Source of the DNA: DATIBL01 sp035457505 | GTDB taxonomy: Bacteria > Patescibacteriota > Minisyncoccia > Phycocordibacterales > UBA6899 | Length of the DNA stretch: 5,479 nucleotides | Direction of reading: 5' to 3' | Assembly: GCA_035457505.1 (NCBI GenBank) | Contig: DATIBL010000070.1 | Coordinates: 1 to 5,479, forward strand | Shown: one piece after another, positions 1-4,902 of the stretch | Position numbering within the stretch: position 1 is the stretch's first letter | How the letters are laid out: the number at the start of each line of letters is the position of its first letter | Made by a program: the position numbers and the translations under genes | Notes under the pieces: model-generated | What the model saw: the letters and a program-made list of their open reading frames with translations, nothing else | The model's database searches: none | What the model was told of the DNA's origin: nothing

Positions 1-1
1 G

Positions 2-406
2 GATGACGGCACGCGGCAGATCACGCTTGCGGGCAATCCGATCCTCTGGACGCTCGCGCTGATCGCATTTCTGCTTGCGCTCGTGGCTGCGGGAACACGG
101 AGTGAACGGACGCGGAGTGAAAAGAGAGAAGGATTCGGACCCGTGACGCTTCCCCTGGTGTTGATTGCAGGATATCTCGGGAATTATGCACCGTTCTTTT
201 TGATCGAACGGCCGATGTATCTGTATCACTATTTTGCCGCACTGTGTTTTCTGTTTCTTGCACTGCCATGGGGACTCTGTGCGATAGATGATCTGCTTGC
301 GCGGGTGATGCCATCTCGGGCTATGCGCATCGGAATACTTGGATTCGTCGTGTGTATGGTGATTCTTGTGTATCTTCTGCTCGCGCCGTGGGTGTGGGGG
401 TGGTAG
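2..406 (+). CDS. C-terminal end of a protein O-mannosyltransferase-like membrane glycosyltransferase (5' partial)
   Basis: The reading frame is open from the left edge to TAG at 404-406, giving 134 visible residues; the N-terminal catalytic part lies outside the window. Four hydrophobic segments are visible, at about residues 14-31, 46-68, 72-95 and 109-132. The entry GNPILW, the segment GYLGNYAPFFL and the motif RPMYLYHYFAAL match my recollection of the four-helix C-terminal domain of dolichyl-phosphate-mannose protein mannosyltransferases (GT39, PMT_4TMC). Such enzymes move a sugar, usually mannose, from a polyprenyl-phosphate carrier onto exported proteins at the membrane. A charged loop between the first two helices contains a duplicated TRSER/TRSEK motif. 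The GTG at 83 is internal and not a start, because homologous sequence continues upstream of it. The sugar and target cannot be told from this fragment. The neighbouring signal peptidase fits an envelope role, but a 124-nt gap and a separate promoter argue against one operon. Confidence 0.75.
   Translation, partial: DDGTRQITLAGNPILWTLALIAFLLALVAAGTRSERTRSEKREGFGPVTLPLVLIAGYLGNYAPFFLIERPMYLYHYFAALCFLFLALPWGLCAIDDLLARVMPSRAMRIGILGFVVCMVILVYLLLAPWVWGW
95..124 (+). repeat. Two-copy 15-bp in-frame tandem repeat
   Basis: Bases 95-109 and 110-124 are near copies that share the core CGGAGTGAA. They encode TRSER and TRSEK in the charged loop between the first two visible membrane helices of the glycosyltransferase. 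The period is a multiple of three, so the frame is kept. It looks like a small recent duplication in a loop that tolerates length change. Confidence 0.6.
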
Positions 407-430
407 CGATGAACTCCACGAATTCGCTGC

Positions 431-468
431 ATGCGATGTGTGTCATACTGATCGCGTCCGCATCGCAT
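431..468. repeat. 8-bp perfect inverted repeat in the glycosyltransferase-lepB gap
   Basis: ATGCGATG at 431-438 is matched by CATCGCAT at 461-468, with a 22-nt loop. A second, weaker pair in the same gap is ATACTG at 445-450 with CAGTAT at 483-488; it would cross the first. No T-run follows either, so this is not a canonical intrinsic terminator. It could be a transcript 3' end structure for the upstream gene, a protein-binding dyad, or chance. Confidence 0.4.
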
Positions 469-492
469 CCTGCGACACCACGCAGTATCGTC

Positions 493-521
493 TTGTGTCA
501 ACATCTTGATTCCCGTATGAT
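493..521 (+). promoter_or_regulatory. Putative lepB promoter, likely giving a leaderless or near-leaderless mRNA
   Basis: TATGAT at 516-521 matches the -10 consensus at five of six positions. A poor -35 candidate, TTGTGT at 493-498, lies 17 bp upstream. The -10 ends 9 nt before the lepB ATG at 531, so transcription would begin at or within a few bases of the start codon. The intervening bases have no Shine-Dalgarno-like purine run, which agrees with a leaderless message. Confidence 0.5.
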
Positions 522-530
522 ACTCCCATA

Positions 531-1196
531 ATGACCTCTGAATCGATGACGCCGACGGACTTGCGCACGAACTCGGGAAAGCCAGATGAATCTCCGAAGC
601 CCGAGAAGCCGGAATCCGCCGTCCGCGCGTTCGCAAGCGGCGTGTGGGAGACGCTCCGCTACGCGCTTGTGGCCGCGATCATCATCATTCCGATCCGCAT
701 GTACGTGGCGCAGCCGTTCGTCGTGTCCGGCAACTCCATGTACCCCACCTTTCACAACGGCGAATACCTGATCGTCGACGAACTCTCAAAATACGTCGGC
801 GAATATCGCCGCGGCGACGTCGTCATCCTCCGCTACCCGAACGATCCGTCAAAATATTTCATCAAGCGCGTGATCGGCCTTCCCGGCGAGACCGTCACGG
901 TGCGCAGCGGCGTCGTGTCGATCACGAGCTCGACTCAGACGGAACCGCTCGTCCTCGAAGAACCCTACGTCAAGAACACAAAGAGCGAGAATCTTTCACG
1001 CACGCTCGACGCCGAGGAATATTTCGTCATGGGCGACAACCGCGCACAGAGCTCGGACTCGCGCGTCTGGGGCCCGGTCCCGACGCGGCTCATGGACGGC
1101 AAAGCGCTCGTGCGGCTCTTCCCCTTCACTCGCATCGATTACAAACCGGGCGCTCCCGAAGCGTTTAACGCCTCGTATGTTGTTGCGGCACCATAG
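531..1196 (+). CDS. lepB: Signal peptidase I (leader peptidase)
   Basis: This 221-residue protein is a type I signal peptidase, which cleaves signal peptides from secreted proteins on the outer face of the cytoplasmic membrane. A hydrophilic Pro/Glu/Lys-rich N-terminus (residues 1-30) precedes one membrane helix at about 42-60. The catalytic serine box SGNSMYPT puts the nucleophile at Ser69. The general-base box FIKRVIGLPG puts the lysine at Lys112. The late family box GDNRxxSSDSR runs from 168 to 178. All Ser/Lys dyad signatures are intact, and the length is normal for a single-helix bacterial enzyme. ATG 531 is preferred because a -10-like hexamer sits 9 nt before it; the in-frame ATG at 546 (Met6) is the only close alternative. 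It stands alone between gaps of 124 and 149 nt. Because the motifs are complete, I consider the assignment very secure. Confidence 0.97.
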   Translation: MTSESMTPTDLRTNSGKPDESPKPEKPESAVRAFASGVWETLRYALVAAIIIIPIRMYVAQPFVVSGNSMYPTFHNGEYLIVDELSKYVGEYRRGDVVILRYPNDPSKYFIKRVIGLPGETVTVRSGVVSITSSTQTEPLVLEEPYVKNTKSENLSRTLDAEEYFVMGDNRAQSSDSRVWGPVPTRLMDGKALVRLFPFTRIDYKPGAPEAFNASYVVAAP

Positions 1197-1220
1197 CCAC
1201 CATCGGAGACGCGCGAGCCG

Positions 1221-1270
1221 GGCGGATACGCACTTGCGGCCACCGGATGCGAGCGATCATCCGCCGCATC
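1221..1270. repeat. Overlapping, mutually exclusive inverted repeats upstream of hisS
   Basis: Three short stems compete in the 149-nt lepB-hisS gap: GGCGGAT 1221-1227 with ATCCGCC 1259-1265; CGGATG 1244-1249 with CATCCG 1258-1263; and GATGCG 1246-1251 with CGCATC 1265-1270. The arrangement resembles alternative leader folding, but in GC-rich sequence such stems arise easily by chance. None is followed by a T-run. The rest of the gap shows nothing I can support, apart from a weak TATTGA hexamer at 1331-1336, 9 nt before the hisS ATG. Confidence 0.25.
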
Positions 1271-1345
1271 GCCCATCGCGCTCGACCTGAGCCCGGAACA
1301 CCATTTAGCCGACGTTTGCCATCACTCATCTATTGAACCACCACT

Positions 1346-2785
1346 ATGCCGACCAAAAAGACTGGAGAGAAGAAAGAAGTTCCGACCCGCCTCAAGGGCA
1401 TGCGCGACATCATGGGCGACGAGCAGCACAAATATCAGGGCTTCTACGAGAAGGCCTCCGAGATCGCTCTCTACTACGGATTCCAGCCGATCGACACGCC
1501 GATCCTCGAGCGCGAGGAAGTCTTCCTCGAGTCGAACTCGGAAGACACCGATATGGTCGGCAAGGAGATGTATACGCTGAAGACGAAGGGCGGCGACAAG
1601 CTTGCGCTGCGTCCGGAGGGCACCGCGCCGGTGATGCGCGCATACATCGAGCAGGGCATGCAGGCCATGCCGCAGCCCGTGAAGCTCTACTACTACGGCT
1701 CGTACTTCCGCCACGACAACCCGCAGCGCGGCCGCTGGCGCGAGTTCAAGCAGTTCGGCATGGAGATGCTCGGCACGTCGAAATCGATCGCGGATGCAAT
1801 GGTGATCTATCTCACGATGATCGTTCTGCGTGAATCCGGACTCACGAGCGCGGTCGTGGAGATCAACTCAATCGGCGACAAAGAGTGCCGCCCCGCATAT
1901 CAGAAGGAGCTCGTGTCGTACTACCGGAAGCACATCAACCAGCTCTGTGCGGATTGCCGCCAGCGGATGAAGACCAATCCCCTGCGCCTGCTCGACTGCA
2001 AGAAGCCGCAGTGCCAGCCCTTCAAGGAGAAAGCGCCGCAGTCGATCGCGTATCTCTGCCCGTCGTGTAAGTCGCACTTCAAGGAGGTGCTCGAATATCT
2101 CGATGCGCTGAAGATCACCTATCGCATCAACGCCAATCTCGTCCGCGGACTCGACTACTACACCCGCACTGTCTACGAGATCTTCGACGGCGAAGAAGCT
2201 GCAGCGGCTCCGGAGGCCGAGGTCGCGGCAGCAGAAGCGCCCGCCGAGGGAGCAGAAGAGGAGGCCGAGGGAGAGAAGAAGGCGAAGAAAGAGAAAGAGG
2301 AAAAACCCGAGAAAGCAGAGAAGGCTGAACCGCCGGCACCACTCGCGATCGCCTCGGGCGGCCGCTATGACTACCTCGCCAAGCGCCTCGGATCAAAGAA
2401 AGACGTTCCCGCAGTCGGCGGATCGATCGGCGTGGACCGCGTGCTCATGTCGGAGCGCTACAAGGCATCGGCGCCGCGCGTGGTCAAGAAGCCGAAGGTG
2501 TACTTCATCCAGCTCGGTTTCGAGGCCAAACTCCGCTCGCTCGAGATCATCGAAATCCTCCGCCAGGCCAGGATCCCGGTCGCGCACGCACTCAACAAGG
2601 ATTCACTGTCAACTCAGCTCGCGATTGCGGAGCGCCTCGAGATTCCACTCGCGATCATCTTCGGACAAAAGGAAGCGCTCGAAGGGACGGTCATCGTGCG
2701 CAATATGCTCACTCGCTCGCAGGAAACCGTGAAATTCGACAAGCTTGCCGAGGCCCTCAAGGAGACCCCGAAAAAGGCAAAATAA
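1346..2785 (+). CDS. hisS: Histidyl-tRNA synthetase with a low-complexity insertion
   Basis: This 479-residue class II synthetase charges tRNA-His with histidine in the cytoplasm. Visible signatures are RLKGMRD at 15-21, LRPEGTAPVMR at 88-98 and motif 2 around 117-140 (GSYFRHDNPQRGRWREF). The histidine-specific LVRGLDYYTRTVYEI ends at 279, and a second histidine motif ASGGRYD covers 336-342. Motif 3 is GGSIGVDR (358-365), followed by an anticodon-binding domain from about 381 to 470 containing FGQKEALEGTVIVRN. Six cysteines (201, 204, 218, 223, 238, 241) in C-x2-C, C-x4-C and C-x2-C pairs lie in the insertion domain and could bind zinc. Residues 283-332 are an Ala/Glu/Lys/Pro insert; without it the protein would be 429 residues, the usual family length. 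The frame stays open through the insert, so it is not a frameshift. ATG 1346 has no Shine-Dalgarno site. The stop is TAA. Confidence 0.97.
   Translation: MPTKKTGEKKEVPTRLKGMRDIMGDEQHKYQGFYEKASEIALYYGFQPIDTPILEREEVFLESNSEDTDMVGKEMYTLKTKGGDKLALRPEGTAPVMRAYIEQGMQAMPQPVKLYYYGSYFRHDNPQRGRWREFKQFGMEMLGTSKSIADAMVIYLTMIVLRESGLTSAVVEINSIGDKECRPAYQKELVSYYRKHINQLCADCRQRMKTNPLRLLDCKKPQCQPFKEKAPQSIAYLCPSCKSHFKEVLEYLDALKITYRINANLVRGLDYYTRTVYEIFDGEEAAAAPEAEVAAAEAPAEGAEEEAEGEKKAKKEKEEKPEKAEKAEPPAPLAIASGGRYDYLAKRLGSKKDVPAVGGSIGVDRVLMSERYKASAPRVVKKPKVYFIQLGFEAKLRSLEIIEILRQARIPVAHALNKDSLSTQLAIAERLEIPLAIIFGQKEALEGTVIVRNMLTRSQETVKFDKLAEALKETPKKAK
2192..2341 (+). other. 150-bp purine-rich segment encoding the HisRS low-complexity insert
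   Basis: This segment encodes HisRS residues 283-332. Of the 50 residues 17 are Glu, 16 Ala, 8 Lys and 6 Pro, with no aromatic residue. The first 28 residues hold no lysine and are acidic; lysines are confined to 311-326, giving a polarised charge layout. The coding strand is purine-rich, with an uninterrupted 22-nt A/G run at 2284-2305, so it is prone to replication slippage. It falls between the conserved DYYTRTVYEIF and IASGGRYD strands, where ordinary HisRS proteins have a short turn. Confidence 0.85.
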
Positions 2786-2850
2786 CCCCAATTTTCCTCG
2801 CAAAAGCCCAAACATCGCATCCCGGGCCCCGACGCCGAGCGCCGAGAGAA

Positions 2851-2875
2851 GCCCGTGTTTGCATGTTTTTCGGGC
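2851..2875. repeat. 5-bp inverted repeat flanking the rpsU -35 position
   Basis: GCCCG at 2851-2855 and CGGGC at 2871-2875 form a dyad with a 15-nt centre that contains the proposed -35 hexamer. CGGGCCC also occurs twice in the same orientation, at 2823-2829 and 2871-2877. The layout could be an operator or a weak structure after hisS. The arms are short and GC-rich, so chance is a real possibility. Confidence 0.25.
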
Positions 2876-2887
2876 CCATGCTAGGAT
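2859..2887 (+). promoter_or_regulatory. Putative rpsU(-ybeY) promoter with extended -10
   Basis: TTGCAT at 2859-2864, a 17-bp spacer and TAGGAT at 2882-2887 form a promoter-like pair. The -10 is preceded by TGC, making an extended TGnTAGGAT element. It ends 9 nt before the rpsU ATG at 2897, the same spacing as at lepB, so the message would start at or just before the initiation codon. Given the tight gene spacing, this promoter probably also drives ybeY. Confidence 0.5.
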
Positions 2888-2896
2888 TTCCCCACT

Positions 2897-3148
2897 ATGG
2901 CAATCATCGCAGAGGTCAAGAAAACAGGGAGCGAGTCTCCGGCGGCATTGATCCGTCGGTTCACGAAGCGCGTCCAGTCGACCGGAGCGCTCATGACCGT
3001 TCGCGGCAAGCGCTACCGTGATCGCGTCGAGTCCAAGCTCAAGGTGAAGCGGCGCGCACTCGATCGGATGGGAAAGCGCAAGGAATATGAAGAGCTCCGC
3101 AAACTCGGCAAGCTCCCCGAGAAGCCCGAAGGACACGGACGCCGCTAG
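2897..3148 (+). CDS. rpsU: Small ribosomal subunit protein bS21
   Basis: This 83-residue, strongly basic protein carries the bS21 pattern: a short N-terminal strand, then SPAALIRRFTKRVQSTGAL at about 14-32, and a long Arg/Lys-rich helical tail (KLKVKRRALDRMGKRKEYEELRKLG). bS21 sits on the platform of the 30S subunit near the 3' end of 16S rRNA and takes part in initiation. The length is slightly above the roughly 70 residues of the E. coli protein, because of a C-terminal extension ending PEKPEGHGRR. ATG 2897 follows a C-rich context with no Shine-Dalgarno run and lies 9 nt after a -10-like hexamer. ybeY follows at once and probably begins inside the last 62 bases of this gene. Both products act around the 16S rRNA 3' end, so linkage makes functional sense. 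Confidence 0.9.
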   Translation: MAIIAEVKKTGSESPAALIRRFTKRVQSTGALMTVRGKRYRDRVESKLKVKRRALDRMGKRKEYEELRKLGKLPEKPEGHGRR

Positions 3149-3533
3149 CGGCATCGCGATCCGGACGACCACCAAGGACAGGGTTCCCGCCCTGCCCTTT
3201 TCGGCTATGAAGCGCGAGGTCCTCGGCGACGCCTATTCGCTCTCGCTCGTCTTTGCGGGTGATGCGCGCACGCGGGGGCTCAATCTTCGCTATCGCGGAA
3301 AATCCTATGTGCCGAATGTGCTCGCCTTCCCCTACGACAAAACGACCGGCGAGATCTTCATCAATCAGAAGCAGGCGGCTCGCGAGGCGGCAAGTTTTGA
3401 CCTCACCCCGAAGAAATTCATCGCGCTGCTCTTTGTCCACGGGATGTTCCATTTGAAAGGCATGCGACACGGGAGTACAATGGAACGTGAGGAGCGTCGC
3501 GTGCTTCACATGATCGACCAAAAGTTCTCTTAG
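3087..3533 (+). CDS. ybeY: Endoribonuclease / rRNA maturation factor YbeY
   Basis: YbeY is a metal-dependent factor for 16S rRNA 3'-end processing and 30S quality control. The motif HGMFHLKGMRH gives the H-x3-H-x5-H zinc triad (His118, His122, His128, counting from base 3087). The family usually has GYDH at the end; here it is GMRH, keeping the third His. LSLVFAGDARTRGLN, YRGKSYVPNVLAFP and TGEIFIN are further family blocks. The start is uncertain. ATG 3087 gives 148 residues and overlaps rpsU by 62 nt, but the first 22 residues look unlike the family. Family-like sequence seems to begin near IAIRTTTKDRVPALPF (residue 23 onward), before the next ATG at 3207 (Met41). Only ATC codons at 3153 and 3159 or a CTG lie between. 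I list the longest form. An AAGGAA run directly precedes ATG 3087, but too close for an ideal Shine-Dalgarno site. Confidence 0.88.
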   Translation: MKSSANSASSPRSPKDTDAASGIAIRTTTKDRVPALPFSAMKREVLGDAYSLSLVFAGDARTRGLNLRYRGKSYVPNVLAFPYDKTTGEIFINQKQAAREAASFDLTPKKFIALLFVHGMFHLKGMRHGSTMEREERRVLHMIDQKFS

Positions 3534-3560
3534 AGGACCGAAGTCTATCGCGGAGGTCCT
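3534..3560. repeat. Inverted repeat immediately after the ybeY stop
   Basis: AGGACC at 3534-3539 pairs with GGTCCT at 3555-3560 around a 15-nt loop, starting on the base after the ybeY stop. CTATCG is also repeated directly at 3545-3550 and 3559-3564. There is no T-run. It is the first of three consecutive dyads in the ybeY-ftsA gap. Confidence 0.4.
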
Positions 3561-3563
3561 ATC

Positions 3564-3586
3564 GAATTGCATATGAGTTGCAATTC
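3564..3586. repeat. 8-bp perfect inverted repeat upstream of ftsA
   Basis: GAATTGCA at 3564-3571 and TGCAATTC at 3579-3586 are perfect inverted copies around a 7-nt centre (TATGAGT). Both arms are AT-rich in an otherwise GC-rich region, which makes chance less likely. It is compatible with an operator for a dimeric regulator or with an RNA hairpin. It lies 54 nt before the ftsA ATG. Confidence 0.55.
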
Positions 3587-3591
3587 ATCAT

Positions 3592-3610
3592 GCGGCGCGT
3601 GCCGCTTTTT
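3592..3610 (+). terminator. Putative short intrinsic terminator between ybeY and ftsA
   Basis: GCGGC at 3592-3596 pairs with GCCGC at 3601-3605 around the tetraloop GCGT and is followed directly by five T residues at 3606-3610. This is the stem plus T-run of a Rho-independent terminator, although five pairs and five Ts are at the weak end. It would end the rpsU-ybeY transcript. Its odd feature is that ftsA starts only 31 nt later with no clear promoter between. Confidence 0.5.
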
Positions 3611-3640
3611 CGCTTCTCTCCATCTTCCCCATTCCACACT

Positions 3641-4816
3641 ATGGCTGAACGCATTATCACCGCGATCGACGTCGGAACGCATACCGTCCGAGTCGTGATC
3701 GCCGAATACGTCACCGGCGCGGGACTTCCGCGCATCCTTGGCATGGGCAGATCCGAATCCCGCGGACTCCGGCATGGCTACATCATGAACACGCTCGACG
3801 CGTCGCGCTCGATCCGTGCGGCGCTCGACGACGCAGAACACGCAGCGAACGTCCGCGTCCGCGAGGCATACATCTCGCTCGGCGGGATCGGCCTTGAGGG
3901 GACGCAAGCTCGCGGAGCAGCGATCATCTCGCGCGCCGACACGCAGATCGTCGAAACCGATGTCGATCGCGCAGTTCGCGCCGCCGAGGCCAACATTCCG
4001 AACCCCGCCAACAAGAAGATCATTCTTTCCGTTCCGATCGAATACCACATCGACGGCAAAAAAGTCTTCGGCCGCCCCGCCGGCATGAAGGGGCTCAAGC
4101 TCGAAGCCACCGTGCTCGTCGTGTCCACGCTCGAGCAGCATCTGAACGACCTCATCCGCGCAGTCGAAGAAGCCGGGGTCGAAGTGATCGATGCGATGGC
4201 CGCCCCGATCGCCGCGAGCTTCGTTGCGCTCACCAAGGCGCAGAAGATGGCCGGCTGCGTACTCGCCAACATCGGCGCCGAGACGCTTTCGATCGTCGTC
4301 TACGAAGAGGGTATCCCGATCTCGCTCGAGGTTCTCCCCCACGGCTCCACCGAGCTCACCAACGACATTGCGCTTGGATTGCGCATTCCGCTCGAAGAGG
4401 CCGAAATGGTGAAACTCGGCAAGGGCGCGAGCCAGTTCCCCAAGAAGAAATTGAACGACATCGTGCAGACCCGGCTCGAAGACCTCTTCGATCTCGTAAA
4501 CGCCCATCTCAAGAAGATCGGCAAGCACGAGTTGCTCCCGGCCGGCATCATTCTCACCGGCGGAGGATCAGGCATCGAGACGATCGAGGACTTCGCGCGC
4601 GCCGCGATGCGCCTTCCGTCCAAGGTGCCGTCGCTCTCCGTCGACTTTGCCAGTTCCCCGCGCTCGAAGAAGCAGATCAAAGACACCTCGTGGTTCGTCT
4701 CCTACGGCCTCTGTATCTGGGGTGCGAGCTCGGAGCGCCCCGCTGCGGCAGCCGAATCGCTCACCGACCGCTTCGCGAAGAGCGTCAAAAACATCTTCCG
4801 CCAGCTCCTGCCGTAG
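3641..4816 (+). CDS. ftsA: Cell division protein FtsA (membrane anchor of the Z-ring)
   Basis: FtsA is an actin-like ATP-binding protein that tethers FtsZ filaments to the inner membrane face and recruits divisome proteins. From ATG 3641 it has 391 residues. The phosphate-1 loop AIDVGTHT lies near the N-terminus, and the FtsA-specific inserted subdomain follows, around RGLRHGYIMN and VREAYISLGG. Phosphate-2 reads LANIGAET at about 208-215, and the adenosine motif is TGGGSGIE at 306-313. The last 15 residues (RFAKSVKNIFRQLLP) look like the amphipathic membrane-targeting helix. Phosphate-2 normally begins with Asp in DIGGGT-type motifs; here it is Asn210 with A and E following, which may alter ATP hydrolysis. 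The frame is open upstream to a TTG at 3578, but that extension crosses the hairpins and is not FtsA-like, so 3641 (MAERIITAIDVGT) is the start. No Shine-Dalgarno site is seen. ftsZ follows after 156 nt. Confidence 0.95.
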   Translation: MAERIITAIDVGTHTVRVVIAEYVTGAGLPRILGMGRSESRGLRHGYIMNTLDASRSIRAALDDAEHAANVRVREAYISLGGIGLEGTQARGAAIISRADTQIVETDVDRAVRAAEANIPNPANKKIILSVPIEYHIDGKKVFGRPAGMKGLKLEATVLVVSTLEQHLNDLIRAVEEAGVEVIDAMAAPIAASFVALTKAQKMAGCVLANIGAETLSIVVYEEGIPISLEVLPHGSTELTNDIALGLRIPLEEAEMVKLGKGASQFPKKKLNDIVQTRLEDLFDLVNAHLKKIGKHELLPAGIILTGGGSGIETIEDFARAAMRLPSKVPSLSVDFASSPRSKKQIKDTSWFVSYGLCIWGASSERPAAAAESLTDRFAKSVKNIFRQLLP

Positions 4817-4871
4817 CGGCCCTGCCTCGGTCCGCGGAGTGCAAATAGACGGCATTTCGAGCGCATGTGTG

Positions 4872-4902
4872 GGAAAAAGGTCAACTTTTTCCTTTTCTTT
4901 TT
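4872..4902 (+). terminator. Terminator-like hairpin and T-rich tract after ftsA, overlapping the ftsZ -35 region
   Basis: GGAAAAAG at 4872-4879 pairs perfectly with CTTTTTCC at 4885-4892 around GTCAA, and a T-rich tract continues to 4902. The order, stem then Ts, fits an intrinsic terminator for ftsA, although the stem is mostly A-T and would be weak. The 3' arm also lies where the -35 of the ftsZ promoter should be, so the same dyad could be an operator. Confidence 0.45.

Noticed and set aside
83..406. A separate 107-residue gene starting at GTG 83
   Set aside because: The frame is open to the window edge, and conserved glycosyltransferase sequence (GNPILW) lies upstream of 83.
644..1168. 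Second + strand frame inside lepB (174 codons)
   Set aside because: Its Arg/His-rich translation is a shadow; the lepB frame carries all catalytic boxes.
1197..1345. T-box leader upstream of hisS
   Set aside because: The gap is too short and lacks the conserved T-box sequence and a terminator.
2192..2341. Frameshift or assembly error in hisS as the cause of the low-complexity stretch
   Set aside because: The frame is the same on both sides, and no motif is lost or duplicated.
2609..3175. Antisense open frame of 188 codons spanning the hisS end, the gap and rpsU
   Set aside because: It crosses two confidently assigned genes and their promoter, and its sequence has no family features.
3179..3200. 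Hairpin CAGGG/CCCTG followed by TTTT as an rpsU terminator
   Set aside because: It falls in the conserved YbeY codons for DRVPALPF, the T-run is offset by CCC, and it would cut ybeY from its likely promoter.
3578..3640. Upstream TTG or ATG start giving FtsA an extra 21 residues
   Set aside because: The extension passes through the terminator-like hairpin and is not FtsA-like; ATG 3641 gives the expected N-terminus and the CACTATG context.
3545..4528. Long antisense open frame (327 codons) opposite ftsA
   Set aside because: It mirrors the codon-position bias of ftsA, has no recognisable domain, and is Arg/Asp/His-rich as expected for a GC-rich shadow frame.
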